Assembly: GCF_036057275.1 (NCBI RefSeq)
Contig: NZ_CP107945.1
Location: 2,418,001 to 2,482,000, forward strand
Length of the DNA stretch: 64,000 nucleotides
Origin: Streptomyces sp. NBC_00390
GTDB lineage: Bacteria; Actinomycetota; Actinomycetes; Streptomycetales; Streptomycetaceae
Direction of reading: 5' to 3'
The translations under genes and the position numbers were made by a program. The notes below the pieces were generated by a model. It saw nothing but the letters and a program-made list of their open reading frames with translations. It was not told the origin of the DNA and made no database searches. Shown piece after piece: positions 28,874 through 37,860 of the stretch. The first letter of the stretch is position 1, and each line of letters begins with the position of its first letter.

Positions 28874-30487
28874 TCACTGGGTCGTGGACGGCTCCGTTGT
28901 CGCCGAGGCGGACACCGAGCCGGCCGTGTCCATGGCCGGAACGGCCGTCGTCTTCAGGGCCAGCCACAGCTCCATACGGACATCCGGGTCGTCCAGCGAG
29001 CGGCCCAGGATCTCCTCCACGCGGCGCATCCGGTAGCGCAGCGTGTGGCGGTGCACGCCGAGGTCCGCGGCTGCGGCGTCCCACTGGCCGTGCCGGGAGA
29101 GCCAGGCGCGCAGCGAGGCGACCAGGTCACCGCGGCCCGTCGCATCGTGTTCGTAGAGAGCGCGGAGCATGCCGTCCGCGAACGCGCGTACGGCGTCGTC
29201 GGCGAGCAGCGGGAGGATCGAGCCTGTCGCCAGCTCCTCGTGCTCGACCAGGGCGCGCCCGCGACGCCGGCCCACGGAGAGCGCCTGCTCGGCCTGCTTG
29301 TACGCCCCGGCCGCCGCGATCGGGCCGGTCGGCGCGGAGAACCCTATGTACATCTCGGTTTCCGCGGCCTCCTTGTCGCCGTACGCGTCCACGCACGCCG
29401 CGACCACGGCGCCGCCGTCCGCGGCCAGCACCACGAGCCGGTCGTCGGTGTCCGGGACTGCCAGCAGTGCCTCACCGGCCCGCGCGGCAGCCGATTCCAG
29501 CGACTCGGTGAGCACCGGGAGGGGACCGGCCGTGGGGTCCACCTCGCCGGCCGGTTCGGCGATGAGCAGCCGGAAGGGGGCGTCCAGCAGGCCGCCGTAC
29601 AGATCACCGGCGACCGCCCGCGCGTGGTCCGGCTGGCCGGAGAGCAGCATCCGCAGCACCGCGGCACCGAGGCGCTGCTCGGCCGCCTGGAGCGAGCGGG
29701 AGCGCGCGGTGGACAGGGTCAGCAGCGCGACCGCGGAGTGCACGGCATAGCGCTCCGCGGTGCCCAGCGGAGCGCCCGTACCGACCGCGAGCGCGCCGCG
29801 CACCCGGCGTCCGGTGCCCAGGGTCTGGAGCTCGACCCGGTCGTCGTCCGAGTCGCCGACCACGGCACTCGCGGGTGCGGCGCGCTCGCGCAGCCTTTCC
29901 ACGTCGTGGGTCAGCCGGGCAGCGCGGCGTGCGGCCCACTCCGGTGCGGCGGCGACGACGGCGCCGGACGCGTCGTACAGCGCGGCCCAGCCGTCGACAT
30001 GGGCCGCGAGCCGGGCGATCACAGCGTCGGGCCCCTCGGCGAGCGCTGCCCGGGTCAGCTCGCGCTGGGCCTCGAACCCGGCGGTCACGGCCCGGTACTG
30101 GTCGGCGGCGATCGCGGCCGAGACGGCCTTGCTGATCGCGAGGAACGGCGTGCGCCGCGGCACGGCGAGCAGCGGCAGGCCCTCCTCCTTGGCCGCCTCG
30201 ACCAGCGCGTCCGGGATGTCCTCGTAGTAGACCCCGACCGCGAATCCGAGGCCCACCACACCCGCTCCGACGAGCCTGCGCACATAGCGGCGCATCGCCT
30301 CGGGGTCCTCGGCGTCCAGGGTCATGGCGGTGACGAGCAGCAGTTCGCCGCCCTCCATGTAGGGCACGGGGTCGGCGAGCTCGCTGACATGGGCCCAGCG
30401 CACGGGCACCTCGAGCCGGTCCTCGCCGGCGCGCACGGTGAGTTTGAGCGCCGAGTGCTGGACGAGCGAGGCGAGCGTGGGCGGCAT
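28874..30487 (-). CDS. PucR-family transcriptional regulator
   Basis: A 537-residue regulator with an N-terminal PucR domain (residues about 1-125; WAHVSELADPVPYMEGGELLLVTAM), a GGDEF-like central region, and a C-terminal HTH_30 (AAADLGVHRHTLRYRMRRVEEILGR, about residues 470-495). PucR regulators sense small metabolites and control purine, GABA or amino-acid use. Here it sits between an aldehyde dehydrogenase/EamA exporter and, further on, gabT, so control of amine or GABA catabolism is a reasonable inference. The ATG at 30487 is clear. Confidence 0.92.
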   Translation of the reverse strand: MPPTLASLVQHSALKLTVRAGEDRLEVPVRWAHVSELADPVPYMEGGELLLVTAMTLDAEDPEAMRRYVRRLVGAGVVGLGFAVGVYYEDIPDALVEAAKEEGLPLLAVPRRTPFLAISKAVSAAIAADQYRAVTAGFEAQRELTRAALAEGPDAVIARLAAHVDGWAALYDASGAVVAAAPEWAARRAARLTHDVERLRERAAPASAVVGDSDDDRVELQTLGTGRRVRGALAVGTGAPLGTAERYAVHSAVALLTLSTARSRSLQAAEQRLGAAVLRMLLSGQPDHARAVAGDLYGGLLDAPFRLLIAEPAGEVDPTAGPLPVLTESLESAAARAGEALLAVPDTDDRLVVLAADGGAVVAACVDAYGDKEAAETEMYIGFSAPTGPIAAAGAYKQAEQALSVGRRRGRALVEHEELATGSILPLLADDAVRAFADGMLRALYEHDATGRGDLVASLRAWLSRHGQWDAAAADLGVHRHTLRYRMRRVEEILGRSLDDPDVRMELWLALKTTAVPAMDTAGSVSASATTEPSTTQ

Positions 30488-30595
30488 GGGGACCGTGGGC
30501 CCTTCGAGCGGGAGGTGCGGAGCATTTCGCCGTCCCGTATGAACGGCATACCTCGATTCTGCCAGGGCGTAGCAGTCCGGGGGGCCGTCGGGAGG

Positions 30596-32893
30596 TCAGG
30601 TCCGCAGATCCACGAGCAGCGGTGGTGCGTACTCGCCCCGTACGGTCGTGAGCGAGAGCACCGCATGCCCGGCGGGCAGCCCGTGGGCCAGGTCGGACGC
30701 CGACCAGCGGGCGCGTTCGACCTCGCGGACGGTGACCGCCTCGGCGGTGGTCGCCTTGCCGGTGACCAGGCGGCGCAGCATGTGCAGCGCCTTGGTCAGA
30801 GGTTCGTCCGACACGATCTGCCGGTTGGTGACGTCGCGGGTCTGCACCCATTCGGTGCCCCACATCTCGGCGAACCGGCCGCCGTCCCAGGGGGCGAGGC
30901 CCGCGAACGCCATGCGGCAGCCGACCGCGCCGAGCAGCGGATCGCGCAGCGCCTCCGGTACGTCCTCCAGGGTGCGCAGCGCGAGTACCACGCCGGCGTG
31001 AGCGGAACGCAGACGCTGGACGGCCCGTACGGAGTCGGCCGTGACGGTGTAGGTCGCGTCGTCGAGGACCAGACAGGCGAACAGCGAACGGTCCGAACGC
31101 GCGAGGGCGGCCTCGGTGAACTGGGCGAGGACGAGCCGGGCGATGATCCGGGATGCCTCGGCGTGGCCGCGCTCGGGCAGGTCGACGCGGACGCGCAGAG
31201 GGTGCTCGATGGCCCTCAGCGAGAACTGCCGGCCGGCGCCGTCGGTGCGGAAGAAGTCCGCGAAGGCGGGCCGGTCGAGGAAGGCGATCCGCTCGGCGAG
31301 CAGCACGCCGATGTCGTCGGCGCGTTCCGACTGCCGTGCGCGGGCGTCGAGTTCGCGCAGCTGCGACGCCTCGCCGGCGGCATCGAGCGCGGCGCGCAGC
31401 TCCCCCAGCGGGCCGGGTGCCCCGCCGACGAGATCCCGCAGCTCCGGTACGCCCGGGAAATGACCGTGGACACGGTGGTAGGGGCCGATCAGCTGCGCGA
31501 GCGCGGTGGCCGCACGCCTGCTGTCGGCGACCAGGTCACCCACGAGCGCCTCGGCGAGGATGCGTGCGGCCTCGTCGGCGTCGTCGGCCCCGCCGTACAG
31601 ATCGAGGTCATGGGTGGAGTCGGGCCGGCCCGGCGCGATGACCAGGTCGAAGGAGTCGTCCGGGGTCAGTGTGGTGCCCCGGGCGGTGACGGCGACCACG
31701 GCGGCGCGGTTGGCGAGCGCCTGCAGGCACAGCGACTCGACGACAGGGCGCACCAGGCGCACGGTCTTGCCCGAGCCGGAGGGTCCGACGGCGAGCAACG
31801 AGGTGCCGAGCAGCGCGGGTTCGAGCGCGACACCCGTGGTACGGCGGGCATAGGGGTTGCGGGTGTCGTCCACGGCCGTGCCGATCTTGACCTGGGCGGT
31901 CGCCAGATCGTGCGTGGCGGTGCGCACCGGCAGGTCCCGTACGCCCGAGGGGTGCGCGCACGCGGCGGCGCCGTGCTTGCGCACGGTGTCCGCGAAGGCC
32001 GGCAGCCGCTCGGGCCTGGCGTGCACCGTCTGCCAGGCCCGTCGGATCCGGGCGTAGTCCACGTCGCCGAGCTGTCCGGCACGGGTCGCCTCGGCGAGCC
32101 GTGCTGCCGCCTCGGCCATCCCGGCGGCGCGCAGTTCGGGCCAGTCGGCGGGGTCGGAGCCGGGCGCGGGGGGCGGCGGAGCGGCGGCCTCGCCCATGCG
32201 CCGGCGCACGAGCGGCCATGTGCCGATGCGCCCGACAGCCGCGACGAGCGCCGCCACGAGCAGTACGTAGTAGATGTTCGACACCCAGGTGAGCCATGCA
32301 ACGGTCCGCGGCATCTCGCGCCACACACCCGGCAGCAGCACGAACAGCGGCCAGAGCGGTACGCCGTACCGCTGCCAGATCTCGCGCCAGTTGCCGACGC
32401 GGCCGAATCCGACGGCGAGCAGGCCCAGGACGAGGGCGTCGTAGAGATACGTCGCCGCCACGTACCACTCCACGTGGGGGCTGGATGCCGACCTCCATTC
32501 GTCGGGCACCAGCCACAGCATCGGCAGCAGCCACCACTCGTCGACGAAGATCCACCACCCCTCGAGATAGCCGTGCCACAGCAGCGACCAGACCAGCCAG
32601 CCACAGAGGTACGCGATGAAGGCGCCGCTGAACAGCTGGCGGGCGGGGACCGGTTCCGGCTCTTCCCGCGGCCGCTCACGGTGGCCGAGCCGCCAGACGC
32701 CCGGTGCGGCCGGAGGCCTCGGGGTGCGCAGCCACTGCGCGACGGCAGGGCGGGTGACCGGCGCATGAGCGGGCAGCGCGGGCATTCCGGGAGGCACGCC
32801 CGGCACTGCCGGCACACCCTGCGGCGGCGCGGCGGGCCGCGGCACGGGATCGGCTCGTGTGCCGCGCGCGTCGAATGTGCCTTCGGATTCCAT
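30596..32893 (-). CDS. Orphan TraG/VirD4-like membrane-anchored ATPase
   Basis: A 765-residue protein with a Pro-rich cytoplasmic N-terminus (about 1-75), several membrane segments between about 85 and 225 (AFIAYLCGWLVWSLLW, YLYDALVLGLLAVGF, YYVLLVAALVAAV), then a P-loop ATPase: Walker A GPSGSGKT near residue 372 and a Walker B-like FACLVLDDATY near residue 605. This is the layout of coupling-protein/FtsK-HerA ATPases seen in conjugation or secretion, but no relaxase, pilus or ESX component genes are nearby. I recognise it as a conserved Streptomyces protein of unknown function. Confidence 0.8.
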   Translation of the reverse strand: MESEGTFDARGTRADPVPRPAAPPQGVPAVPGVPPGMPALPAHAPVTRPAVAQWLRTPRPPAAPGVWRLGHRERPREEPEPVPARQLFSGAFIAYLCGWLVWSLLWHGYLEGWWIFVDEWWLLPMLWLVPDEWRSASSPHVEWYVAATYLYDALVLGLLAVGFGRVGNWREIWQRYGVPLWPLFVLLPGVWREMPRTVAWLTWVSNIYYVLLVAALVAAVGRIGTWPLVRRRMGEAAAPPPPAPGSDPADWPELRAAGMAEAAARLAEATRAGQLGDVDYARIRRAWQTVHARPERLPAFADTVRKHGAAACAHPSGVRDLPVRTATHDLATAQVKIGTAVDDTRNPYARRTTGVALEPALLGTSLLAVGPSGSGKTVRLVRPVVESLCLQALANRAAVVAVTARGTTLTPDDSFDLVIAPGRPDSTHDLDLYGGADDADEAARILAEALVGDLVADSRRAATALAQLIGPYHRVHGHFPGVPELRDLVGGAPGPLGELRAALDAAGEASQLRELDARARQSERADDIGVLLAERIAFLDRPAFADFFRTDGAGRQFSLRAIEHPLRVRVDLPERGHAEASRIIARLVLAQFTEAALARSDRSLFACLVLDDATYTVTADSVRAVQRLRSAHAGVVLALRTLEDVPEALRDPLLGAVGCRMAFAGLAPWDGGRFAEMWGTEWVQTRDVTNRQIVSDEPLTKALHMLRRLVTGKATTAEAVTVREVERARWSASDLAHGLPAGHAVLSLTTVRGEYAPPLLVDLRT

Positions 32894-33047
32894 GAACCGC
32901 TGCCCCCTGACCAGCCAGGCCCGCTCTGTGCAGGGTCAATCTAGTGCCCCCGCGTGGGGAGTTCACCGACTCCGGCCGTGTGGTGACGGACAGGACCGGA
33001 ACATCCGGGGCTTCCCCCCGGCCGCCCGGCGTTGTCATGATCAGCCC

Positions 33048-33599
33048 ATGACTGACGCAAAGTCACCGGTGTACGAGGCACGGTTCGGCCGGGACCGCAG
33101 GACGGTGGGCGCCCTGACCATCTCGGTCGTCTTCACAGCGGCCCTTCTGCTGCCCGGCACTCCACTGCTCGCGCAGTTCCTCGGCATACCGCTGTTCGCC
33201 GGAGGCGGGCTGGTCATGACGCTCAACTCGCTGACCCGCAAGGTGGCACTGCGGGTCGACGGCACGGGCGTACTCCTCGGCGGTGCTCCACTGCGATACC
33301 GGTCGACCACCGCGCACGTTCCCTGGGCGGACATCACGGCGGTCGTGCTCTGGCAGCAGGCGGTGCAGAACTCCACGATGCCTTGGGTGGGCGTGGCCCG
33401 CCACGACGGGACGGCGCCGCTGCCCGGCCCCGGCCAGGGTCCGCGTGCCCGCGCCGCCATGCGGTTCCTCGTGCCGAACGTCCCGGTCGATGTGGCCATG
33501 GCGTCGCGCGCGGTGAACGGCTGGCGTCTGGACCGGGCCCGCCTGGCCGCGGCGGTGGACCACTTCGCCCCCGGCGTCCCGGTCGTCGACGCAGGCTAG
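33048..33599 (+). CDS. Small membrane protein with PH-like domain, unknown function
   Basis: A 183-residue protein starting MTDAKSPVYEARFGRD at 33048. Two hydrophobic segments (ALTISVVFTAALLLP and GIPLFAGGGLVMTL) are followed by a beta-rich region (VALRVDGTGVLLGG, HVPWADITAVVLW) of the kind found in bacterial PH-domain membrane proteins. It is divergent from the TraG-like gene, with a 150-bp region between them. No function is assigned. Confidence 0.78.
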   Translation: MTDAKSPVYEARFGRDRRTVGALTISVVFTAALLLPGTPLLAQFLGIPLFAGGGLVMTLNSLTRKVALRVDGTGVLLGGAPLRYRSTTAHVPWADITAVVLWQQAVQNSTMPWVGVARHDGTAPLPGPGQGPRARAAMRFLVPNVPVDVAMASRAVNGWRLDRARLAAAVDHFAPGVPVVDAG

Positions 33600-33753
33600 A
33601 AGGCTCCGGCGGGGATCCTCGCGTACGCCTATGTCCGTGAAGGACAACGACACGCGCCCACCACTCCCGATCGGAGCATGCCGGACCCCCTGGACCCGCC
33701 CTAGCCTGCGGGGAAAGAACAAGAAGCGTCCGGAACACCCCCAGGAGCCCCTC

Positions 33754-35103
33754 ATGACCGAAATCCCGCAGGAGCGCCGCGTCGTCACCGCCATTCCCGG
33801 CCCGAAGTCGCAGGAGCTGCAGGCCCGCCGCACGGCCACGGTGGCCGGCGGGGTGGGGTCCGTGCTGCCCGTGTTCACGGTTCGCGCGGGTGGCGGGATC
33901 ATCGAGGACATCGACGGCAACCGCCTGATCGACTTCGGCTCCGGTATCGCCGTGACCTCGGTCGGCGCCTCCGCCGAGGCCGTCGTACGCCGCGCCTCCG
34001 CACAGCTCGCCGACTTCACGCACACCTGTTTCATGGTCACGCCCTACGAGGGCTACGTCGAGGTGTGTGAGGCGCTTGCCGAGCTGACCCCGGGCGACCA
34101 CCCCAAGAAGTCCGCGCTGTTCAACTCCGGCGCCGAGGCCGTCGAGAACGCCGTCAAGATCGCCCGTGCGTACACCAAGCGCCAGGCCGTCGTCGTCTTC
34201 GACCACGGCTACCACGGCCGTACGAACCTCACGATGGCGCTGACCGCCAAGAACATGCCGTACAAGCACGGCTTCGGGCCGTTCGCGCCCGAGATCTACC
34301 GGGTGCCGGTGGCGTACGGCTACCGCTGGCCGACGGGCCCGGAGAACTGCGGTCCCGAGGCCGCCGCCCAGGCCATCGACCAGATCACCAAGCAGGTCGG
34401 CCCCGAGAACGTGGCCGCGATCATCATCGAGCCGGTCCTGGGCGAGGGCGGCTTCATCGAGCCGGCCAAGGGCTTCATGCCGGCGATCGTGAAGTTCGCC
34501 AACGACAACGGCATCGTCTTCGTCGCCGACGAGATCCAGTCCGGCTTCTGCCGCACCGGCCAGTGGTTCGCCTGCGAGGACGAGGGCATCGTCCCGGACC
34601 TGATCACCACGGCCAAGGGCATCGCGGGCGGCCTGCCGCTCGCCGCCGTCACGGGCCGCGCCGAGATCATGGACGCCCCGCACGCGGGCGGCCTCGGCGG
34701 CACCTACGGCGGCAACCCGGTGGCCTGCGCCGGTGCGCTGGGCTCCATCGAGACCATGCGCGAGCAGGACCTCAACGGCAAGGCCAAGCGCATCGAGGAG
34801 ATCATGAAGGGCCGCCTCGCCGCGATGCAGGAGAAGTTCGCCCACAACGATCGATTCGTCATCGGCGACATCCGCGGCCGCGGCGCCATGATCGCCATCG
34901 AGCTGGTGAAGGACCTGGTGACCAAGGAGCCCGCCCCGGAGGCGGCGGGCGCACTCGCCAAGGCCTGCCACGCCGAGGGGCTCGTGGTGCTCACCTGCGG
35001 CACGTACGGGAACGTGCTGCGCTTCCTGCCGCCGCTGGTCATCGGCGAAGACCTGTTGAACGAGGGTCTTGACATCATCGAGAGCGCTTTCGCCCAGGTC
35101 TGA
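33754..35103 (+). CDS. gabT: 4-aminobutyrate--2-oxoglutarate transaminase
   Basis: GabT transfers the amino group of GABA to 2-oxoglutarate, giving succinate semialdehyde. The 449-residue class-III aminotransferase starts at ATG 33754 behind CAGGAG. It has the PLP Lys in TTAKGIAGGLP (Lys288), the cofactor Asp in VFVADEIQSGF (Asp259), NSGAEAVENAVK and the C-terminal LVVLTCGTYGNVLRFLPPL typical of GabT. It acts in the cytoplasm at the end of the polyamine-to-GABA route encoded at 38481-45659 and 52554-56042. It appears monocistronic; the promoter should be in 33600-33750. Confidence 0.95.
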   Translation: MTEIPQERRVVTAIPGPKSQELQARRTATVAGGVGSVLPVFTVRAGGGIIEDIDGNRLIDFGSGIAVTSVGASAEAVVRRASAQLADFTHTCFMVTPYEGYVEVCEALAELTPGDHPKKSALFNSGAEAVENAVKIARAYTKRQAVVVFDHGYHGRTNLTMALTAKNMPYKHGFGPFAPEIYRVPVAYGYRWPTGPENCGPEAAAQAIDQITKQVGPENVAAIIIEPVLGEGGFIEPAKGFMPAIVKFANDNGIVFVADEIQSGFCRTGQWFACEDEGIVPDLITTAKGIAGGLPLAAVTGRAEIMDAPHAGGLGGTYGGNPVACAGALGSIETMREQDLNGKAKRIEEIMKGRLAAMQEKFAHNDRFVIGDIRGRGAMIAIELVKDLVTKEPAPEAAGALAKACHAEGLVVLTCGTYGNVLRFLPPLVIGEDLLNEGLDIIESAFAQV

Positions 35104-35191
35104 CACGTCCTGTGAAGAAGGTGTGCGGGGCCGATGGCGGGTTGGAGATCCGCCTGTCGGTCCCCCGGCCACTGCCGTACGGTTTCAGCAG

Positions 35192-35995
35192 ATGAGAGAA
35201 ACACCCCGTCCGCAGGAGACTGCGGACGACCCCAGGGCGGAGCCTCCCCAGCCCCGTTCTGGTCGTGCCCTGGCGCACACCACTGGAGCCTCGAGCTCCG
35301 AATCTCCTCACCGATCGGATGGCCGCTCGCCCCAAACCCCCCGGGGCGTGCGGCAAACCGATCCGACCGGTCGCCTCGCAACTACCCCCCCTGTTGCGAG
35401 GCGACCGGCCTCTCGGCTTTCCCGGGCCCTCGCACCGGTGCTGTGCGCCGCACTCTTCGCCCTGGTCACCTGGCAGATCACCGCCCACGGCCCGCTGCGC
35501 CGGGCGGACGAACGCCTCGGACGGGCCCTGTTCGGCGACGCCCCCCGCTCCCTGACCGAACCGCTCGCCGATCTCGGCTCCCCGGCCGTCGCGCTGCCGG
35601 TCCTGGCCGCGGCCGTCGCCTACACGATCTGGCGCACCCGGCAGTGGCTGCCCGGGCTCGTCGCCGCCCTGACCATGGCCGCCGTACCCGCGGCCGTCGT
35701 TCCGCTCAAGATGTGGATCGCCCGCACCGGACCCCTCGAGCCCGGCACCGGCTGGTACCCCTCCGGCCACACCGCCACCGCGATGGTCGCCTACTGCGGT
35801 GCGGCACTGCTTCTCGCCCCGCGGCTGCGCCGCCGATGGACGATGCCCGCCGCCGCGGTACTGACCACGGCGACGGGCATCGGTCTGGTGCTGCGCGGCC
35901 ACCACTGGCCGCTGGACGTCCTCGGCAGCGTTCTGCTCTGTGTGCTGCTGCTCGTCCCGCTCAGCTCCAGTTGTAGGCGTCGAAGTTCTTCATGA
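35192..35995 (+). CDS. PAP2-family membrane phosphatase
   Basis: A PAP2 (phosphatidic acid phosphatase type 2) protein with about five membrane helices. The active-site motifs are visible: KMWIARTGP, WYPSGHTATAM (PSGH) and LRGHHWPLDVLGS. The start is uncertain: I give the ATG at 35192 (MRETPRPQETADDP), but the first ~80 codons are Pro/Ser-rich and cover three strong hairpins, so a GTG near 35439 just before the first membrane helix is an alternative. Its 3' end overlaps the end of the convergent chitinase gene by 35 bp. Likely an undecaprenyl- or lipid-phosphate phosphatase. Confidence 0.82.
   Translation: MRETPRPQETADDPRAEPPQPRSGRALAHTTGASSSESPHRSDGRSPQTPRGVRQTDPTGRLATTPPVARRPASRLSRALAPVLCAALFALVTWQITAHGPLRRADERLGRALFGDAPRSLTEPLADLGSPAVALPVLAAAVAYTIWRTRQWLPGLVAALTMAAVPAAVVPLKMWIARTGPLEPGTGWYPSGHTATAMVAYCGAALLLAPRLRRRWTMPAAAVLTTATGIGLVLRGHHWPLDVLGSVLLCVLLLVPLSSSCRRRSSS
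35367..35408 (+). other. Perfect 16-bp stem hairpin inside the PAP2 5' region
   Basis: Arms CCGGTCGCCTCGCAAC and its exact complement flank a 10-nt C-rich loop. Smaller hairpins precede it (CGCCCC/GGGGCG at 35328-35348; GGAGC/GCTCC near 35285-35299). Either it is the gabT terminator or a structured leader for the PAP2 gene. Confidence 0.6.
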
Positions 35996-37760
35996 ACTCC
36001 CACTGGCTGTAGCGGTCCCAGTTGATCGACCAGGTCATCAGGCCGCGCAGCGCGGGCCAGGTGCCGTGGGTCTGGTACGAGCCGCAGTTGGCCTTCCTGG
36101 TCAGACAGTCCAGAGCCTTGTTCACCTCGGCGGGCGAGGTGTGGCCGTTGCCCGCGTTGGTCGAGGCGGGCAGTCCGATCGCGACCTGGTCGGGGCGCAG
36201 GGCCGGGAAGAACCTGGACTGGTCGCCCGCGACGGGGAAGCCGGTGAGCAGCATGTCGGTCATGGCGATGTGGAAGTCCGCGCCGCCCATGGTGTGGTAC
36301 TGGTTGTCGAGCCCCATGATCGGGCCCGAGTTGTAGTCCTGGACGTGCAGCAGGGTGAGGTCGTCCCGCATCGCGTGGATGACCGGGAGGTACGAGCCGG
36401 CTCGCGGGTCCTGTCCGCCGAAGGGACCGGAGCCGTAGTACTGGTAGCCGAGCTGTACGAAGAACGTCTCGGGGGCCATGGTGAGCACGAAGCCGCTGCC
36501 GTACTTGGCCTTGAGGGTCTTCAGTGCCGAGATCAGATTGACGACCACCGGCGTCGTCGGGTTGCGGAAGTCCGTGTCGCCGGTGTTCAGGGACAGCGAG
36601 TGGCCTTCGAAGTCGATGTCCAGGCCGTCGAGTCCGTAGTCGTCGATGATGTTCGACACGGAGGTGACGAAGGCGTCGCGCGCCGCTGTGGTCGACAGCT
36701 GCACCTGGCCGTTGGCGCCGCCGATGGAGATCAGGACCTTCTTGCCCGCGGCCTGCTTGGCCTTGACGGCGGCCTTGAAGTCGGCCTCGGACTCGACGTT
36801 CGGGCACTCGGCGACGGGGCAGAGCCTGAACCGGATGTCGCCGGAGGTGACCGAAGTGGGCTCGCCGAAGGCGAGGTTGATGACGTCCCAGGAGTCGGGG
36901 ACGTCGGCCATGCGTGTGTAGCCGGAGCCGTTGGCGAAGCTGGCGTGCAGATAGCCGACGAGGGCGTGCGCAGGCAGGCCGCCGCCGGGGCCGCCGCCCG
37001 CCGTCGTCGTCGCGGTCACGGCTGCCGACTTCGGGGACTCTCCGGCTTCGTTGGCTGCGGAGACCTGGAAGCTGTAGGCCGTGGACGGGGTGAGTCCGGT
37101 GACCGTCGCCGATGTGCCGCTCACCGTCGCGACCCGTGCGGTGCCCCGGTAGACGTGGTAGCCGGTGGCGCCCGACGACGCGTTCCAGCTCAGCGGCACA
37201 GAGGTCGAGCCGGGGATGCCCGCCTTGAGTCCGGTGGGGGCGGCCGGTGTCTGTACGGGGCCGCCGCCCGGACCGAACAGGGAGATGTCGTCGGCATGGT
37301 AGGCGGGAGTGCCGTACCAGCCGTGCGTGTAGATGGTCACCGACGTCGTCGACGCTCCGGTGCTGAACGTCGTCGAGAGCCGCTGCCAGCTCGTCGCGGA
37401 CGGCGTCCAGGTGGAGACATCGGTGGTGCCGGTGCCGGACGCGCCGAGGTAGACGTAGCTGCCCTGCACCCAACCACTCAGCGTGTAGGTGGAGTTGGGC
37501 AGGACGGTGACGGTCTGGGAGCACTTGGCGTTGTCGCTGCCTGCCGGGGTGGCCTTGAGGGCCGAGCTGCCGCTGCGGGCGGGTGAGCCGACGACGACGC
37601 CGCTGCCGGCCGTACAACTCCAGCCGGTCAGCCCGGCCTCGAAGCCTCCGTTGCGGGCGAGTTCGGCGTCGGCCGCTTCGGCGGTCGTTGCTGTGGCGAC
37701 GAGTCCTCCGGCGGCGAGGACGGCCGCCGCCAGGGCAGCCGTAAGTCTGGTGCGGTGCAC
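35961..37760 (-). CDS. Secreted chitinase: N-terminal CBM, fibronectin III, GH18 catalytic domain
   Basis: A 599-residue secreted chitinase. I start at the GTG at 37760 behind GGAGGAA. The signal peptide is VHRTRLTAALAAAVLAAGG...TAEA (cleavage about residue 30). Next come a carbohydrate-binding beta domain (LARNGGFEAGLTGWSC, about 33-165), a fibronectin type III domain (PTGLKAGIPG to VTATTTAG), a Gly-rich linker, and GH18 with the DGLDIDFE active-site motif and SIGGANGQ. It hydrolyses chitin outside the cell. The promoter carries a DasR-type site. The end overlaps the PAP2 gene tail. Confidence 0.95.
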   Translation of the reverse strand: MHRTRLTAALAAAVLAAGGLVATATTAEAADAELARNGGFEAGLTGWSCTAGSGVVVGSPARSGSSALKATPAGSDNAKCSQTVTVLPNSTYTLSGWVQGSYVYLGASGTGTTDVSTWTPSATSWQRLSTTFSTGASTTSVTIYTHGWYGTPAYHADDISLFGPGGGPVQTPAAPTGLKAGIPGSTSVPLSWNASSGATGYHVYRGTARVATVSGTSATVTGLTPSTAYSFQVSAANEAGESPKSAAVTATTTAGGGPGGGLPAHALVGYLHASFANGSGYTRMADVPDSWDVINLAFGEPTSVTSGDIRFRLCPVAECPNVESEADFKAAVKAKQAAGKKVLISIGGANGQVQLSTTAARDAFVTSVSNIIDDYGLDGLDIDFEGHSLSLNTGDTDFRNPTTPVVVNLISALKTLKAKYGSGFVLTMAPETFFVQLGYQYYGSGPFGGQDPRAGSYLPVIHAMRDDLTLLHVQDYNSGPIMGLDNQYHTMGGADFHIAMTDMLLTGFPVAGDQSRFFPALRPDQVAIGLPASTNAGNGHTSPAEVNKALDCLTRKANCGSYQTHGTWPALRGLMTWSINWDRYSQWEFMKNFDAYNWS

Positions 37761-37808
37761 AACTTCCTCCGGGCATGGGGGTTTTGGAGAGGTGGCGCTG
37801 GCGGGCAC

Positions 37809-37837
37809 AACATGGTCCAGACCAATACGGTTGTCAA
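37809..37837 (-). promoter_or_regulatory. Chitinase promoter with DasR-type (dre) operator
   Basis: On the minus strand TTGACA (37837-37832) is followed 17 nt later by CATGTT as a weak -10. The palindrome TGGTCTGGACCA (37813-37824) overlaps the spacer and differs by one base from the DasR dre core TGGTCTAGACCA. DasR repression relieved by glucosamine-6-phosphate would couple the gene to chitin turnover. Confidence 0.8.
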
Positions 37838-37860
37838 GACCTCTGACATTCCCGCGGCGT

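Noticed and set aside
28814..32944. 4.1-kb open frame on the + strand
   Set aside because: It is antisense to the PucR and TraG-like genes and has the Arg/Gly-rich composition of a GC-frame shadow; the minus-strand genes have clear domains.
35069..35191. Upstream extension of the PAP2 frame
   Set aside because: It overlaps the end of gabT and has no family-like sequence.
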